Part shown: in pieces, positions 1-11,856 of the stretch
How the letters are laid out: every line of letters starts with the position of its first letter
Numbering within the stretch: position 1 is the stretch's first letter
From: Pseudovibrio sp. M1P-2-3
GTDB taxonomy: Bacteria; Pseudomonadota; Alphaproteobacteria; Rhizobiales; Stappiaceae
NCBI RefSeq assembly: GCF_031501865.1
Contig: NZ_JARRCW010000001.1
Location: forward strand, 4,168,001-4,232,000
DNA length: 64,000 bases
Direction of reading: 5' to 3'
Program-made: the position numbers and the translations under genes
Notes under the pieces: model-generated
Seen by the model: only the letters and a program-made list of their open reading frames with translations
Databases searched by the model: none
What the model was told of the DNA's origin: nothing

Positions 1-641
1 TCGTCGACAACCTTGAACTTCTTGCGCAGCCTTTTAATGTGGCTGTCAATAGTCCGGTCATCCACATAGACCTGATCATCATAGGCGGCGTCCATCAAGG
101 CATTCCGGCTTTTCACCACACCCGGACGCTGAGCCAGAGCAAACAGAATCAAAAATTCTGTAACAGTCAGAATCACCTGCCGACCCATCCATGTGCAGGT
201 GTGTCGCTCCTGATCCATAACAAGGCTGCCACGCTCCAGTGTCTTGCTGGCTTCACTTGGAGCGCCCACCACGTCTTTGGCCTGCGAGCGGCGTAAAACA
301 GCCTTGACCCGCTCCACCATGAGACGCTGGGAAAACGGTTTACGGATAAAATCATCCGCCCCCATCTTCAAACCAAACAACTCATCAATCTCGTCGTCCT
401 TGGAAGTAAGAAAGATTACAGGTAGGTCAGATTTTTGCCGTAGCCGCCGAAGTAGCTCCATACCATCCATTCGCGGCATTTTGATATCGAAAATAGCCAG
501 ATCTGGCGGATCACTTTGCAACCCCTCCAGTGCCGACGCTCCATCAGTATAGGTTTGCACCCGATACCCTTCTGATTCTAGAGCGATAGACACGGAAGTC
601 AGTATGTTTCGGTCATCATCGACCAAGGCAATCGTTGGCAT
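1..641 (-). CDS. chvI: Two-component response regulator ChvI (C-terminus cut by window edge)
   Basis: OmpR/PhoB-type response regulator. My translation of the minus strand starts [13 protein letters not shown], gives an acidic pocket (VDDD), a phosphoacceptor Asp in [11 protein letters not shown], the conserved Thr/Ser and Lys of the receiver (FLTSKDD, IRKPFS), then a winged-helix domain with [14 protein letters not shown] and [17 protein letters not shown]. About 213 residues are present and only the last few are missing. This matches ChvI, partner of the membrane kinase ChvG, which controls envelope, acid-stress and surface polysaccharide genes in rhizobia. Divergent placement beside pckA is the usual rhizobial arrangement. 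The receiver and wHTH family is certain; the ChvI name rests on context and sequence character. Confidence 0.9.
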   Translation of the reverse strand, partial: MPTIALVDDDRNILTSVSIALESEGYRVQTYTDGASALEGLQSDPPDLAIFDIKMPRMDGMELLRRLRQKSDLPVIFLTSKDDEIDELFGLKMGADDFIRKPFSQRLMVERVKAVLRRSQAKDVVGAPSEASKTLERGSLVMDQERHTCTWMGRQVILTVTEFLILFALAQRPGVVKSRNALMDAAYDDQVYVDDRTIDSHIKRLRKKFKVVD

Positions 642-1055
642 ATTGCGGACCTTAATCCTCTTTCACTACAAGACAGTACTACTATAGATTTGCGCCGAAA
701 GGGACTATTATCCTTGAAATAAGGCAAAAGCCTGTTTTGCAAATTTTATGTACTCTCAAAACGGGTTTCATTTGAAATTAAAGTGAAACCACGTGAATAT
801 TTTCGAATATATCCGAAAGTAAATGACCTATACGTGAGTAGTAACCCATAAATAGCACCCCAGTTTATCAACCATAATAATTAACCTTTTTGCCAATTTA
901 ACTTATTCAATCGTTTTAGATAAAATCCTTTGCCTTGTTCCCATCGTTTTCGTGGCATAAATAGTTAGTTCGCTTAAGTAGAACGGAGCGGACAATCCTA
1001 ATAAATCATTACGTGATTGTTAGGAACATCAATCAGATCTTCTGAGGAAAAAGAA
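642..1055. promoter_or_regulatory. Divergent intergenic region between chvI and pckA
   Basis: About 410 AT-rich bases with no credible ORF. It must hold the promoters of both divergent genes and a long pckA leader. There is a partly palindromic AT block around a TTCGAA core near 800, but I cannot assign a factor to it. A Shine-Dalgarno-like GAGG precedes the pckA ATG at 1056. Confidence 0.5.
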
Positions 1056-2666
1056 ATGAATGAGTTCGGTTTACGAAATTCCGAATCTGGGAGCGAGAAC
1101 TTTGGCTTTACGCAAGTCAAAAATCTGTATTGGAATTTGCAGGCTGCTGAACTCTATGAGTATTCCATTCAGCGCGGCGAAACACAGATTGTTGATGGTG
1201 GTGCACTCCTTGCTGAAACCGGAAAGCACACTGGAAGGTCTCCAAATGACAAATTCATTGTTAAGGATAGCCTGACTGAAGATACTGTCTGGTGGGATAA
1301 CAGCGGAGCAATTAACAAGGACAACTTCGACACCTTGCTTGCCGACATGCTGGACCACGCAAAAGGCATGGATCTTTTTGCTCAGGACCTTTACGGCGGA
1401 GCCGATAAAGCCCACCGCCTGCCGGTTCGCGTTTATACAGAATATGCATGGCATTCCCTGTTCATCCGCAACTTGCTTATCCGTCCAGAGCGCAGCACCT
1501 TGGCGTCCTTCCTGCCGGACATGACAATTGTTGACCTGCCAAGCTTCAAAGCTGACCCAGCGCGACATGGCAGCCGCTCGGAAACAGTGATTGCCTGTGA
1601 CTTCACCCGCAAAATCGTTTTGATTGGCGGCACTGCATATGCCGGTGAAATGAAGAAGTCTGTCTTCTCCATGCTCAACTTCCTCCTGCCAGCCGACGGC
1701 ATCATGCCAATGCACTGTTCTGCCAACGTGGGAGATGAGGGAGATGCAGCTGTCTTCTTCGGCCTGTCCGGCACTGGCAAGACCACTTTGTCCGCCGACG
1801 CCTCTCGCACCTTGATCGGTGATGACGAGCATGGCTGGGGACCACAGGGTGTCTTCAATTTTGAAGGTGGCTGTTACGCGAAGACTATCAAGCTTTCCCG
1901 CGAATCCGAGCCGGAGATTTTCGCCACAACACAGCGCTTTGGAACAATTCTGGAAAACGTGGTTGTTGACGAGAACCGCAAGCCGGATTTTGATGATAGT
2001 TCCAAGACCCAAAATACCCGTTGCGCCTATCCGATTCACTTTATTCCCAATGCAAGTGATAGTGGAACAGCGCCGCATCCCAAAAATATCATCATGCTGA
2101 CTGCCGATGCTTTTGGTGTTCTGCCACCTATTGCAAAGCTCACCAGCGCGCAGGCCATGTATCACTTCCTCTCCGGTTACACAGCCAAAGTTGCCGGTAC
2201 CGAGCGGGGCGTTACAGAACCACAGGCTACGTTCTCAACCTGCTTCGGTTCACCTTTCATGCCCCGTCACCCTTCCGAGTATGGCAAACTGCTGAAAGAT
2301 CTGATCCACAAACATGATGTGAACTGCTGGCTGGTGAACACCGGCTGGACAAGCGGCGCTTACGGCGTTGGCCACCGCATGCCTATCAAGGAAACCCGAG
2401 CCCTGCTGCGTGCAGCCCTTGACGGCTCTTTGAATAATTCGGAATTCAGAACGGACAGCAACTTCGGTTTTCAGGTTCCGATCCACGTTCCTAACGTTGA
2501 CACGTCTATTCTGGACCCGCGCAGCACATGGCAAAACCCAGATGACTACGACATTCAGGCCGCCAAGCTGGTTAATATGTTTGCCGATAATTTCCATATT
2601 TTCGAAGCATACGTAGACGAAGAAGTTCTTGGTGCGGCCCCTATCCTGAAAAACGCAGCAGAGTAA
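1056..2666 (+). CDS. pckA: Phosphoenolpyruvate carboxykinase (ATP)
   Basis: Catalyses oxaloacetate + ATP to phosphoenolpyruvate + CO2 + ADP, the first committed step of gluconeogenesis, in the cytosol. The ATG at 1056 (MNEFGLRNS) is preferred over an upstream in-frame TTG because GAGG lies about 8 bases before it; this gives 536 residues, the family length. Seen: the kinase P-loop [13 protein letters not shown] near residue 236, the downstream GDDEHGWGP metal/nucleotide motif, and [10 protein letters not shown] near the N-terminus. Divergent from chvI, as in rhizobia, and followed by a strong terminator. No sign of decay. Confidence 0.97.
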   Translation: MNEFGLRNSESGSENFGFTQVKNLYWNLQAAELYEYSIQRGETQIVDGGALLAETGKHTGRSPNDKFIVKDSLTEDTVWWDNSGAINKDNFDTLLADMLDHAKGMDLFAQDLYGGADKAHRLPVRVYTEYAWHSLFIRNLLIRPERSTLASFLPDMTIVDLPSFKADPARHGSRSETVIACDFTRKIVLIGGTAYAGEMKKSVFSMLNFLLPADGIMPMHCSANVGDEGDAAVFFGLSGTGKTTLSADASRTLIGDDEHGWGPQGVFNFEGGCYAKTIKLSRESEPEIFATTQRFGTILENVVVDENRKPDFDDSSKTQNTRCAYPIHFIPNASDSGTAPHPKNIIMLTADAFGVLPPIAKLTSAQAMYHFLSGYTAKVAGTERGVTEPQATFSTCFGSPFMPRHPSEYGKLLKDLIHKHDVNCWLVNTGWTSGAYGVGHRMPIKETRALLRAALDGSLNNSEFRTDSNFGFQVPIHVPNVDTSILDPRSTWQNPDDYDIQAAKLVNMFADNFHIFEAYVDEEVLGAAPILKNAAE

Positions 2667-2691
2667 GCCTTTTACTCCAAGCACACCTATC

Positions 2692-2721
2692 AAAAGCGCT
2701 TCTTACGGGAAGCGCTTTTTT
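2692..2721 (+). terminator. Rho-independent terminator of pckA
   Basis: Stem AAAAGCGCTTC / GAAGCGCTTTT with a short loop, followed by a T run, 25 bases after the pckA stop codon. Textbook intrinsic terminator. Confidence 0.9.
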
Positions 2722-2835
2722 CGTTTCTCCACCACCTCACCATTATTGCCAATATTGCTTGACCCCTCTGGTTTATCTGGACAGGAGTTGCCATATAATT
2801 GCCCTTGATCACGTTTGCGGAAGGGAATCGGCTCC

Positions 2836-3891
2836 ATGACCTTGCAAGATAAATATGCTCCAGCCCATCATGTCCTCACCATCGCGCAGGACTGGCTGGC
2901 TCAAGGCCGCCGCCTTGCACTGGCAACTGTCATACAGACATGGGGATCCGCGCCGCGCCCCGTTGGCAGTCCGCTGCTCATAGATCAAGCCGGAAACTTT
3001 GAAGGCTCGGTCTCCGGAGGCTGCGTGGAAGGGGCAGTGATTATTGAAGCACTGGAGACAATAGAGACAAGCAAAGCCACCCTCTTGGAATTTGGCGTGG
3101 ACAATGAAACCGCATGGCAGGTGGGGCTTACTTGCGGCGGCAAAATTTCCATTCGCGTGGAGCCCGTATTCGAGACCAACCTGCCACAAATTATCGAAGA
3201 CTTGAACACCGCCCGCGCACAGCGTAAACCCGCCATTCTTCTCACCAATCTGGAGGAGAACACCCATACTCTGGTCTCTTCACCAGAAAGCGTGACCTCC
3301 CCTCTTTTGCAAAAGGAGATTACGCAGCGTTTTCACTCGGGAAAATCCGGTCTGGTATCCATTAAGGACGGTCAGTCCGTGTTCCTCACCGTTCAAATCC
3401 CCTCCCCCCGCCTTATTGTGGTGGGCGCCGTACACATTGCGCAAGCGCTTGTTCCCATGGCCCAAAGCACCGGTTTTGATGTGAGCGTGATCGACCCCAG
3501 AAGCGCATTTGCCACCAAGGAGCGCTTCCCCCAAGTGGCATTATATGATCAATGGCCGCAGGATGTTCTGGAAGAAATCAAGCTGGACCCCTACACAGCG
3601 GTTGCCCTACTCACCCATGATCCAAAGATAGATGACACCCCGCTTATGGAGGCGCTCAACACAGGGTGTTTCTATGTTGGTGCCCTTGGCAGCAAAAAAA
3701 CCCATGCAAGCCGCCGGGAGCGGCTTGCAAAAGCGGGTATACCCGAACCGCTCATCGACAGGATCTCGGCGCCCATTGGCCTGAATATCGGTGCGGCAAC
3801 GCCAGCCGAAATTGCCGTCTCCATTCTTTCCCAAATCATTGCTTTTCTGCGCAACCCACAGCCCCACGTTTTCCAAGGGGATCAGACCTGA
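2836..3891 (+). CDS. XdhC/CoxI family molybdoenzyme maturation protein
   Basis: Predicted maturation factor that handles or sulfurates the molybdenum cofactor before insertion into xanthine dehydrogenase or CO-dehydrogenase-type enzymes. The N-terminal XdhC_CoxI domain shows TWGSAPRPVGS and GSVSGGCVEGAV; the C-terminal Rossmann-like XdhC domain shows RLIVVGAVHIAQAL and a GALGSKKTHASRRERL motif. I place the start at ATG 2836 (MTLQDKYAP), with AAGGGAA about 8 bases upstream, rather than the TTG at 2815; length 351. Its stop overlaps the ATG of the next gene (TGATG), so the two are translationally coupled. No molybdenum hydroxylase subunits lie in the window, so the client enzyme is unknown. Confidence 0.88.
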   Translation: MTLQDKYAPAHHVLTIAQDWLAQGRRLALATVIQTWGSAPRPVGSPLLIDQAGNFEGSVSGGCVEGAVIIEALETIETSKATLLEFGVDNETAWQVGLTCGGKISIRVEPVFETNLPQIIEDLNTARAQRKPAILLTNLEENTHTLVSSPESVTSPLLQKEITQRFHSGKSGLVSIKDGQSVFLTVQIPSPRLIVVGAVHIAQALVPMAQSTGFDVSVIDPRSAFATKERFPQVALYDQWPQDVLEEIKLDPYTAVALLTHDPKIDDTPLMEALNTGCFYVGALGSKKTHASRRERLAKAGIPEPLIDRISAPIGLNIGAATPAEIAVSILSQIIAFLRNPQPHVFQGDQT

Positions 3892-5537
3892 TGCTATTTG
3901 GCGAAATTTCCGTTTCTGAAGCCAGTGGTTGCTATCTGGCCCACTCCCTCAAGTGCGAAGGCCAACACTTCAGCAAAGGGCACCGCCTCACCCAAAAGGA
4001 CGTAGTACAGCTCCTGAACGCGGGAATAACGCACGTTCAAGCCGCCCGTCTGGAACCGGAGGACCTGCATGAGGATGAGGCTGCCTTTTCACTTGCGCAG
4101 GCCGCTGCCCACCGGAACATCCGTGTAGACGCTCCGTTTTCCGGCAGGTCCAACTTATATGCCATTGAGAGCGGCGTCCTTACACTTAACGCAGACCAGA
4201 TCAACAACGCCAACAGTGTGGATGCCTCCATTACCTTCGCCACCTTGCCCCCCTACGCCAGCGTCGAAAAAGGGCGCATGCTGGCCACATCCAAAATCAT
4301 TCCTCTTGCTGCCAACCGGCATCATCTGAAAGAAGCCAAACGGCGCATCTCCAATGCTCTTTCCATAGAACCCTTCAAGGCAAAGCGTGTAGGCGTCCTC
4401 TCCACCACCCTGCCGCACCTGAAACCCTCAGTCATTGAAAAGACGCTGAAAATACTGGGGGAACGCCTCTCCCCGTCCCTTTCAAGCATCACCGCTCATG
4501 TGGAAACTCCGCATACCTTACATGCTGTTGAAGACGCACTTAGCTCAGACAGCTTCAAAGAGTGCGATCTGGTCATTTTGTTTGGAGCTTCCGCCGTGGT
4601 GGACGGCAAAGACGTCATTCCTCAGGCCATAAGGCTGGCAGGCGGCACTATTTCCCACATCGGCATGCCTGTAGATCCCGGGAACCTGCTTGTTCTGGGA
4701 GAACTGAACGCAATACCCGTTGTGGTAGCCCCCGGCTGCGCCAGAAGTCCCCAGTTCAACGGGTTTGACTGGATTTTGAACCGCCTGCTTGCAGATATGA
4801 TAGTCACTCCACAGCACATCATGGGAATGGGTGTGGGCGGTCTTTTGAAGGAGATTCACAGCAGACCACAGCCGCGTGAAGCACGACCAAAGCAGAAAAG
4901 CTCCCCCCCCTCTGTTACCGGCATTCTACTCGCTGCAGGCAAGTCCAGCAGGATGGAAGGCCACCACAAACTCCTCACCCGTTTGCACGGCAAGCCTCTT
5001 GTGCGCCATGCGGCAGAGGCAGCATTGCAAAGTGACCTGAAAGACCTTGTCGTGGTGCTCGGCCATATGGCACAGGACGTGAAACAGGCACTTAACGGAC
5101 TTCCGGTAGAATTTGTGGAGAACAAAGACTACGCTCAAGGCCTGTCTTCCTCCATAAAATCCGGCATGCGCGCCTCTTCCCCTGCCACCTGCGATGCAGC
5201 TCTTATCCTACTGGGAGATATGCCGCAGATCACTGCCGAACATATCAACTCCCTTATCAAAGCTTACCACAGTTCACCCGAACACCTCATCGGCGTTTCC
5301 ATGGCGAACGGGCGCAGAGGCAACCCTGTTTTGTGGGACCGGCAGTTCTTTGCGGACCTACAAACACTTCACGGCGACATTGGCGGCAAAGCCCTGTTGC
5401 AGCAAAATGCCGAGGCCGTCTACACAGTAGAACTTGGGAGTGCTGCCCGTCAGGACATAGATAATTTGCAGCATCTCAAAGATATCGGAGGTACAACAGG
5501 AGAGTATTCGCTAAAGCCATCGAAGAATCAGTTATAG
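3891..5537 (+). CDS. Molybdopterin-binding / MobA-like nucleotidyltransferase fusion protein
   Basis: Two-domain protein of 548 residues. The N-terminal two thirds resembles a molybdopterin-binding (MoaB/MogA/MoeA-like) domain, with LVILFGASAVVDGKDVIP and GMPVDPGNLLVLG. The C-terminal third, from about residue 345, is a MobA/MocA-type NTP transferase with the signature LLAAGKSSRMEGHHKLL and an LLGDMPQIT metal-binding region. Such proteins are thought to make the dinucleotide (CMP or GMP) form of molybdopterin for the partner XdhC-type chaperone. The ATG at 3891 overlaps the stop of the upstream gene by one base. In-frame sequence further upstream overlaps that gene and is not its start. Confidence 0.85.
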   Translation: MLFGEISVSEASGCYLAHSLKCEGQHFSKGHRLTQKDVVQLLNAGITHVQAARLEPEDLHEDEAAFSLAQAAAHRNIRVDAPFSGRSNLYAIESGVLTLNADQINNANSVDASITFATLPPYASVEKGRMLATSKIIPLAANRHHLKEAKRRISNALSIEPFKAKRVGVLSTTLPHLKPSVIEKTLKILGERLSPSLSSITAHVETPHTLHAVEDALSSDSFKECDLVILFGASAVVDGKDVIPQAIRLAGGTISHIGMPVDPGNLLVLGELNAIPVVVAPGCARSPQFNGFDWILNRLLADMIVTPQHIMGMGVGGLLKEIHSRPQPREARPKQKSSPPSVTGILLAAGKSSRMEGHHKLLTRLHGKPLVRHAAEAALQSDLKDLVVVLGHMAQDVKQALNGLPVEFVENKDYAQGLSSSIKSGMRASSPATCDAALILLGDMPQITAEHINSLIKAYHSSPEHLIGVSMANGRRGNPVLWDRQFFADLQTLHGDIGGKALLQQNAEAVYTVELGSAARQDIDNLQHLKDIGGTTGEYSLKPSKNQL

Positions 5538-5889
5538 AACTGGAAAACACGCTCGAATAGCAATAATTCAACACATTACAAAAAATCAATCCTATAAATT
5601 TAGCTGGGTAAGTTCATGTTTTGCTTCGTATTTTGATAGGATGCACCTAAATAAGCAAAATATTTTCATGGAAAAGGATTGATAGATTCGCAAAAATCCT
5701 AGAAATTACCGGTGAGCTCTATTAAATAATCTTCGTCGACTGGCTAAGCTGTTTGCTTTGCCGTCTTTTAAAGTCGAAGTTCTCTTAAAAACAAGCGTGG
5801 TTCCAGAGAAGGCGAAAGCCTGTCTGTGGTACTTCGCACTGTAAAACCTGAAAAAGATAGTTTTACAACGATAAAAAAGAAGGCAAAAA
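5538..5889. other. Noncoding interval with a GNRA-capped hairpin
   Basis: 352 bases without a convincing ORF. The clearest structure is a hairpin around 5805-5830: AGGC-GAAA-GCCT, flanked by CAGA and TCTG that extend the stem. It lies about 60 bases upstream of the small GcrA-like gene and could be part of its 5' leader. Nothing else is recognised. Confidence 0.35.
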
Positions 5890-6099
5890 ATGTCCGGAAT
5901 TAATCTTCCAAGCACAGGCCAGTGTAAATGGGCCGAAGGCGACAGCGGCAGCTATTACTTCCCTTGCAAAAAACCACGTGGTGACGGTTCCTACTGCGAA
6001 TATCACCGCACTCTTGTGTATGAAACACCGGAGCAGCGCAAAGCCCGTGCCGAACAGGCCCGCATTGCCAACGCTCAAGCCAAGCGGCTTGCTGCCTAA
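5890..6099 (+). CDS. Small protein resembling the GcrA C-terminal cysteine-rich region
   Basis: A 69-residue protein starting MSGINLPSTG, with a Shine-Dalgarno AAGAAGG upstream. It contains CKWAEGD, then FPC, then YCEYHRTLVY, matching the spacing of the C-terminal CxWPxGDPG...FC...YCxxH segment of the alphaproteobacterial cell-cycle regulator GcrA. The N-terminal GcrA helix-turn-helix that binds methylated promoters is absent, and no remnant of it can be read upstream. The Ala/Arg/Gln-rich tail looks helical. It could be a partner-binding mini-protein acting on the sigma70/RNA polymerase surface that GcrA touches, but that is inference. Family resemblance is moderate. Confidence 0.6.
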   Translation: MSGINLPSTGQCKWAEGDSGSYYFPCKKPRGDGSYCEYHRTLVYETPEQRKARAEQARIANAQAKRLAA

Positions 6100-6228
6100 A
6101 CCCTAGATTTTTGGGTTGAGTTTTCAGCCAAAGTTCAAAAGCAGTATTAGGCCAGGAAAGTCGTAGGTACGATACGTACTTGTGTCCTCTGGCCTGAGCA
6201 GCTGAGCTGTCAATAATACCAACGGCAC

Positions 6229-6768
6229 TTATAATTGACCTGTATGCGCCCAATTTCGTCTACCGATTGATGTGATTGTGTGGGGTTGTTGAATAAGCTT
6301 ATTCCAAGCGGAACAGGCGGCATCGACAATTTCCTGGTAGTCTTGAAAGGTTCGGTTAGAGAGCCAGTTTTGCCGTAAGTACTGCCAAACATTTTCAACC
6401 GGGTTGAGCTCCGGAGAACGGGGTGGGAGCAGCAAGATGGTTATATTATCAGGCAACTTCAGTTTTGCCGTTGTATGCCAACCCGCTTGATCCATCAGGA
6501 CCACTGCGTGCGCCCCTTTGGCGACGGTTCGGCTGATTTCTTTAAGGTGAAGCTGCATGGAATTGGTATTGGCTTTGGGCAAAACAAGTGCTGCCCCTTT
6601 GCCGTGGGCGGGGCAGATGGCCCCGAATACATAAGTTGATTGATAGCGCCCGTCGCTGGGAGCCCGTGGTCTCGTTCCTTTTTTTGCCCACCTTCTGGTG
6701 AGCCCATTTTTTTGACCAATGCGGGCTTCGTCCTGCCACCAGATTTCCATGGATGTTTGTGAGGGCAA
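6229..6768 (-). CDS. IS630 transposase, C-terminal DDE part (orfB)
   Basis: RNase-H-fold DDE domain. Seen: IWWQDEARIGQKNG (first Asp), VVLMDQAGWHTT (second Asp) and LPPRSPELNPVENVW with the terminal Glu, the classic IS630 signature. It lies in the -1 frame relative to the upstream HTH part; reading through the A7 tract (complement of 6803-6809) joins both into one protein of about 354 residues. The domain itself looks intact. Confidence 0.85.
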   Translation of the reverse strand: MPSQTSMEIWWQDEARIGQKNGLTRRWAKKGTRPRAPSDGRYQSTYVFGAICPAHGKGAALVLPKANTNSMQLHLKEISRTVAKGAHAVVLMDQAGWHTTAKLKLPDNITILLLPPRSPELNPVENVWQYLRQNWLSNRTFQDYQEIVDAACSAWNKLIQQPHTITSIGRRNWAHTGQL

Positions 6769-6776
6769 GCGCGCTT

Positions 6777-7292
6777 TTATTTCTTTAAGCTGGGCATGGA
6801 AGTTTTTTTATATGTCTCCATAACTTGCTCGTCCTGTGCCGGGTGCTGTGGCCGAACGCTGACCCGAGAAAATCCCAGAACTCTGAGGAGGCTTGAAATA
6901 GCCCTTTCGCTATAGCTGACCCCAAACTTCTGCTCGATCACACCTTGCAGATCCCGCCGACGCCAGCGAATTACGCCGTGTTGTTGTAAATCAGGCCCAG
7001 CCTCAACCAGATCTGCAAATTCAGCCATTTGCTCTTTATTTAACCACCGGACACGGCCCGGGCTCTTACGATTGTACAGGCCGTGCGGCCCTTCTGCGTT
7101 AAACCGATGCACCCAGTCTCGCAGTGTTTGGCGGTCCATGCCGCCCATGCGTGCCGCCTCCAAGCGCGACAACCCATCATAAACAGCAGCAAGAGCAAGA
7201 AGGCGGCGGCTCTGCCTGACATCCTTACTTTGACAAGCAAGAGTTCGTAACGAAGAAGCATCATAGTCTCGGCGCAATGGGATCGCTGACAT
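6777..7292 (-). CDS. IS630 transposase, N-terminal HTH part (orfA)
   Basis: DNA-binding half of the IS630 transposase, with helix-turn-helix segments (LSRLEAARMGGMDRQTLRDW and a winged second HTH, RRRDLQGVIEQKFGVSYSE). The start at 7292 (MSAIPLRRD) follows AAAGGAG. It ends shortly after a run of seven A residues, where a -1 slip continues into orfB. Some IS630 members use such a slippery tract, so this may be programmed frameshifting rather than damage; the sequence alone cannot decide. Confidence 0.8.
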   Translation of the reverse strand: MSAIPLRRDYDASSLRTLACQSKDVRQSRRLLALAAVYDGLSRLEAARMGGMDRQTLRDWVHRFNAEGPHGLYNRKSPGRVRWLNKEQMAEFADLVEAGPDLQQHGVIRWRRRDLQGVIEQKFGVSYSERAISSLLRVLGFSRVSVRPQHPAQDEQVMETYKKTSMPSLKK

Positions 7293-7409
7293 TGGGAATC
7301 TCCTTTCCCAATGTTGAATCACAATTCAAGTGATTTGGGAATCCTCATCCCGAGTCAAAAACAGGTGCCGTTGGTATAAAACACCATTCCAATGCTCAGG
7401 GTACAAAAG

Positions 7410-7440
7410 AAAAAGCCTCGGTCAAAAACCGAGGCTTTTC
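7410..7440 (-). terminator. Terminator of the atp operon
   Basis: Inverted repeat AAAAGCCTCGGT / ACCGAGGCTTTT just after the atpC stop, with T-rich sequence on the minus strand after the stem. It may also work in the other direction. Confidence 0.85.
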
Positions 7441-7465
7441 TAATTTTCATTGATCTTTCACCGCG

Positions 7466-7873
7466 TTACGCTGTACGTATCGCCGCTTCAACTTCCTGAA
7501 GCTGGGAAAGGAACAAAGATGCTCTCTGCTTCTCAATGTCGTTCTTTGCGTCAGCCACATCTTCCTCAGCATTTTTAATCTGCTGGGCAAGATAGTCTGC
7601 CTCAATTTCCGACATTGGAATTGCCTCTTCCGCCAGAACGGTCATGCCAGACGCTGAAACGTCTGCAAAACCACCACGTACAAAGTACTCGTACGTTGTA
7701 CCATCTTCGCTAGATGCCTTGATAACACCCGGACGCATGGTTGACAGAAAAGGGGCATGGCCAGCACCGATACCGAACTCACCTTCAGAGCCAGGGATGA
7801 TCGCCTGTGTCACCACTGCCGAAAGCAGAAGGCGTTCAGGTGAAACCAGCTCAAACTGAAATGTTCCAGCCAT
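7466..7873 (-). CDS. atpC: ATP synthase F1 epsilon subunit
   Basis: Central-stalk subunit epsilon, 135 residues, coupling gamma rotation to the Fo ring and inhibiting hydrolysis. Starts MAGTFQFELVSPERLLLS, with the beta-sandwich motif PGSEGEFGIGAGHAPFL, then a helical C-terminal hairpin. Last gene of the F1 operon, 78 bases after atpD, followed by the terminator. Confidence 0.96.
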   Translation of the reverse strand: MAGTFQFELVSPERLLLSAVVTQAIIPGSEGEFGIGAGHAPFLSTMRPGVIKASSEDGTTYEYFVRGGFADVSASGMTVLAEEAIPMSEIEADYLAQQIKNAEEDVADAKNDIEKQRASLFLSQLQEVEAAIRTA

Positions 7874-7951
7874 TTAGCTTTTCCTCTGTCGTTTCAAGAG
7901 GCGACACCAATCAAGGAGCCGCCCAAGAAATTTGCGTTACAAAAGCTGTTA

Positions 7952-10295
<2,344 letters not shown>

Positions 10296-10326
10296 GGGCG
10301 CCCCCGTTCCTTATCCGTTGCTTCGA

Positions 10327-11856
10327 TTAACCGAGGGTCTTAACAAATGCGTCAAGTGCACCTTTGAGCTTCTCTGTGAGACCAGCGTCAAGCGCCTTCT
10401 TCTCCCAGATAGCAGCCAGAAGGTCAGCATGGTCGGCACGCAGGAAGCGCAGGAGACCATCCTCGAACTCGCGAACTTCACTTACTGGACGGTTGTCCAG
10501 ATAGCCGTTCACACCAGCGTAGATCACTGCGACCTGCTCTTCCGTCTTAAGCGGAGAGAACTGAGGCTGCTTGAGCAGTTCAGTCAGGCGTGCACCACGG
10601 TTCAAAAGCTTCTGAGTTGTTGCATCCAGATCAGAACCGAACTGGGCAAATGCTGCCATTTCACGGTACTGAGCCAGCTCACCCTTAATCGGGCCAGCAA
10701 CCTGCTTCATCGCCTTGATCTGAGCGGAAGAACCAACACGAGAAACGGAAAGACCAACGTTCACAGCAGGACGGATGCCCTGGAAGAACAAGTCTGTTTC
10801 AAGGAAGATCTGACCGTCAGTGATGGAGATCACGTTGGTTGGAATAAACGCGGAAACGTCGTTACCTTGCGTTTCAATAACTGGAAGTGCAGTCAAAGAA
10901 CCGCTACCGTTTTCCTCGTTCAGCTTCGCAGAACGTTCGAGAAGACGGGAGTGAAGGTAGAAAACGTCACCTGGGTACGCTTCACGTCCTGGTGGACGAC
11001 GAAGAAGCAAGGACATCTGACGATAAGCAACAGCCTGCTTGGAAAGGTCATCATAACCAATCACAGCATGCATGGAGTTATCTCGGAAGAACTCACCCAT
11101 TGTTGTACCGGCAAACGGTGCCAGATACTGCAAAGGCGCAGGATCAGAAGCAGTCGCTGCAATCACAATGGAGTATTCCATCGCGCCAGCGTCTTCCAAA
11201 GTCTTCACAAACTGAGCAACGGTTGAACGCTTCTGGCCAACTGCAACGTAGATGCAGTACAGCTTTTCGTTCTCGTCGTCAGACGCGTGCAATGGCTTCT
11301 GGTTCAGGAAAGTATCCAGAATGATTGCAGTTTTACCTGTCTGACGGTCACCGATGACCAGCTCACGCTGACCACGTCCAACTGGGATCAAAGCATCAAT
11401 CGCTTTAAGACCAGTAGACATTGGCTCGTGAACAGACTTACGTGGCAAAATGCCAGGAGCCTTCACGTCAACGCGTTTGCGTTCAGTAGCTTCGATTGGA
11501 CCTTTACCATCGATCGGGTTACCCAGAGGGTCAACCACACGGCCCAGAAGGCCTTTACCGACAGGAACTTCCACAATCGCGCCTGTACGCTTAACTGTGT
11601 CGCCTTCTTTAATGTCACGGTCGCTACCAAAGATAACAACACCAACATTATCTGCTTCAAGGTTCAATGCCATTCCCCGGATACCACCTGGGAATTCAAC
11701 CATTTCACCCGCTTGTACTTTGTCCAGACCATAAACGCGGGCAATACCGTCGCCTACGGAGAGAACTTGACCAACTTCAGTAACTTCGGCTTCCTGTCCG
11801 AAGTTCTTGATCTGGTCTTTGAGGATTGCGGAAATTTCCGCGGCCCGAATATCCAT
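10327..11856 (-). CDS. atpA: ATP synthase F1 alpha subunit
   Basis: Regulatory/noncatalytic nucleotide-binding subunit, 509 residues. N-terminal [15 protein letters not shown]-loop [19 protein letters not shown] near residue 170, and the arginine-finger region of the signature [17 protein letters not shown] are intact. Its ATG overlaps the last base of atpH, which suggests coupled translation. Confidence 0.98.
   Translation of the reverse strand: MDIRAAEISAILKDQIKNFGQEAEVTEVGQVLSVGDGIARVYGLDKVQAGEMVEFPGGIRGMALNLEADNVGVVIFGSDRDIKEGDTVKRTGAIVEVPVGKGLLGRVVDPLGNPIDGKGPIEATERKRVDVKAPGILPRKSVHEPMSTGLKAIDALIPVGRGQRELVIGDRQTGKTAIILDTFLNQKPLHASDDENEKLYCIYVAVGQKRSTVAQFVKTLEDAGAMEYSIVIAATASDPAPLQYLAPFAGTTMGEFFRDNSMHAVIGYDDLSKQAVAYRQMSLLLRRPPGREAYPGDVFYLHSRLLERSAKLNEENGSGSLTALPVIETQGNDVSAFIPTNVISITDGQIFLETDLFFQGIRPAVNVGLSVSRVGSSAQIKAMKQVAGPIKGELAQYREMAAFAQFGSDLDATTQKLLNRGARLTELLKQPQFSPLKTEEQVAVIYAGVNGYLDNRPVSEVREFEDGLLRFLRADHADLLAAIWEKKALDAGLTEKLKGALDAFVKTLG

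Larger units (their letters stand above)
6217..7376 (-). mobile_element. IS630-family element, copy A1
   Basis: About 1.16 kb bounded by inverted ends TACCAACGGCAC and GTGCCGTTGGTA, with a TA on each side as expected for IS630/Tc1 target choice. Inserted between the GcrA-like gene and the atp terminator. A second copy in the opposite orientation begins at 63862. Confidence 0.85.

Noticed and set aside
1071-2165. Long minus-strand open frame opposite pckA (364 codons)
   Set aside because: Lies wholly antisense to an intact pckA, has no recognisable domain and reads as low-meaning codons; it is a shadow of high-GC codon structure.
3666-3890. Upstream extension of the molybdopterin-binding protein
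   Set aside because: It would overlap 225 bases of the XdhC-like gene in another frame; the coupled TGATG start is far more likely.
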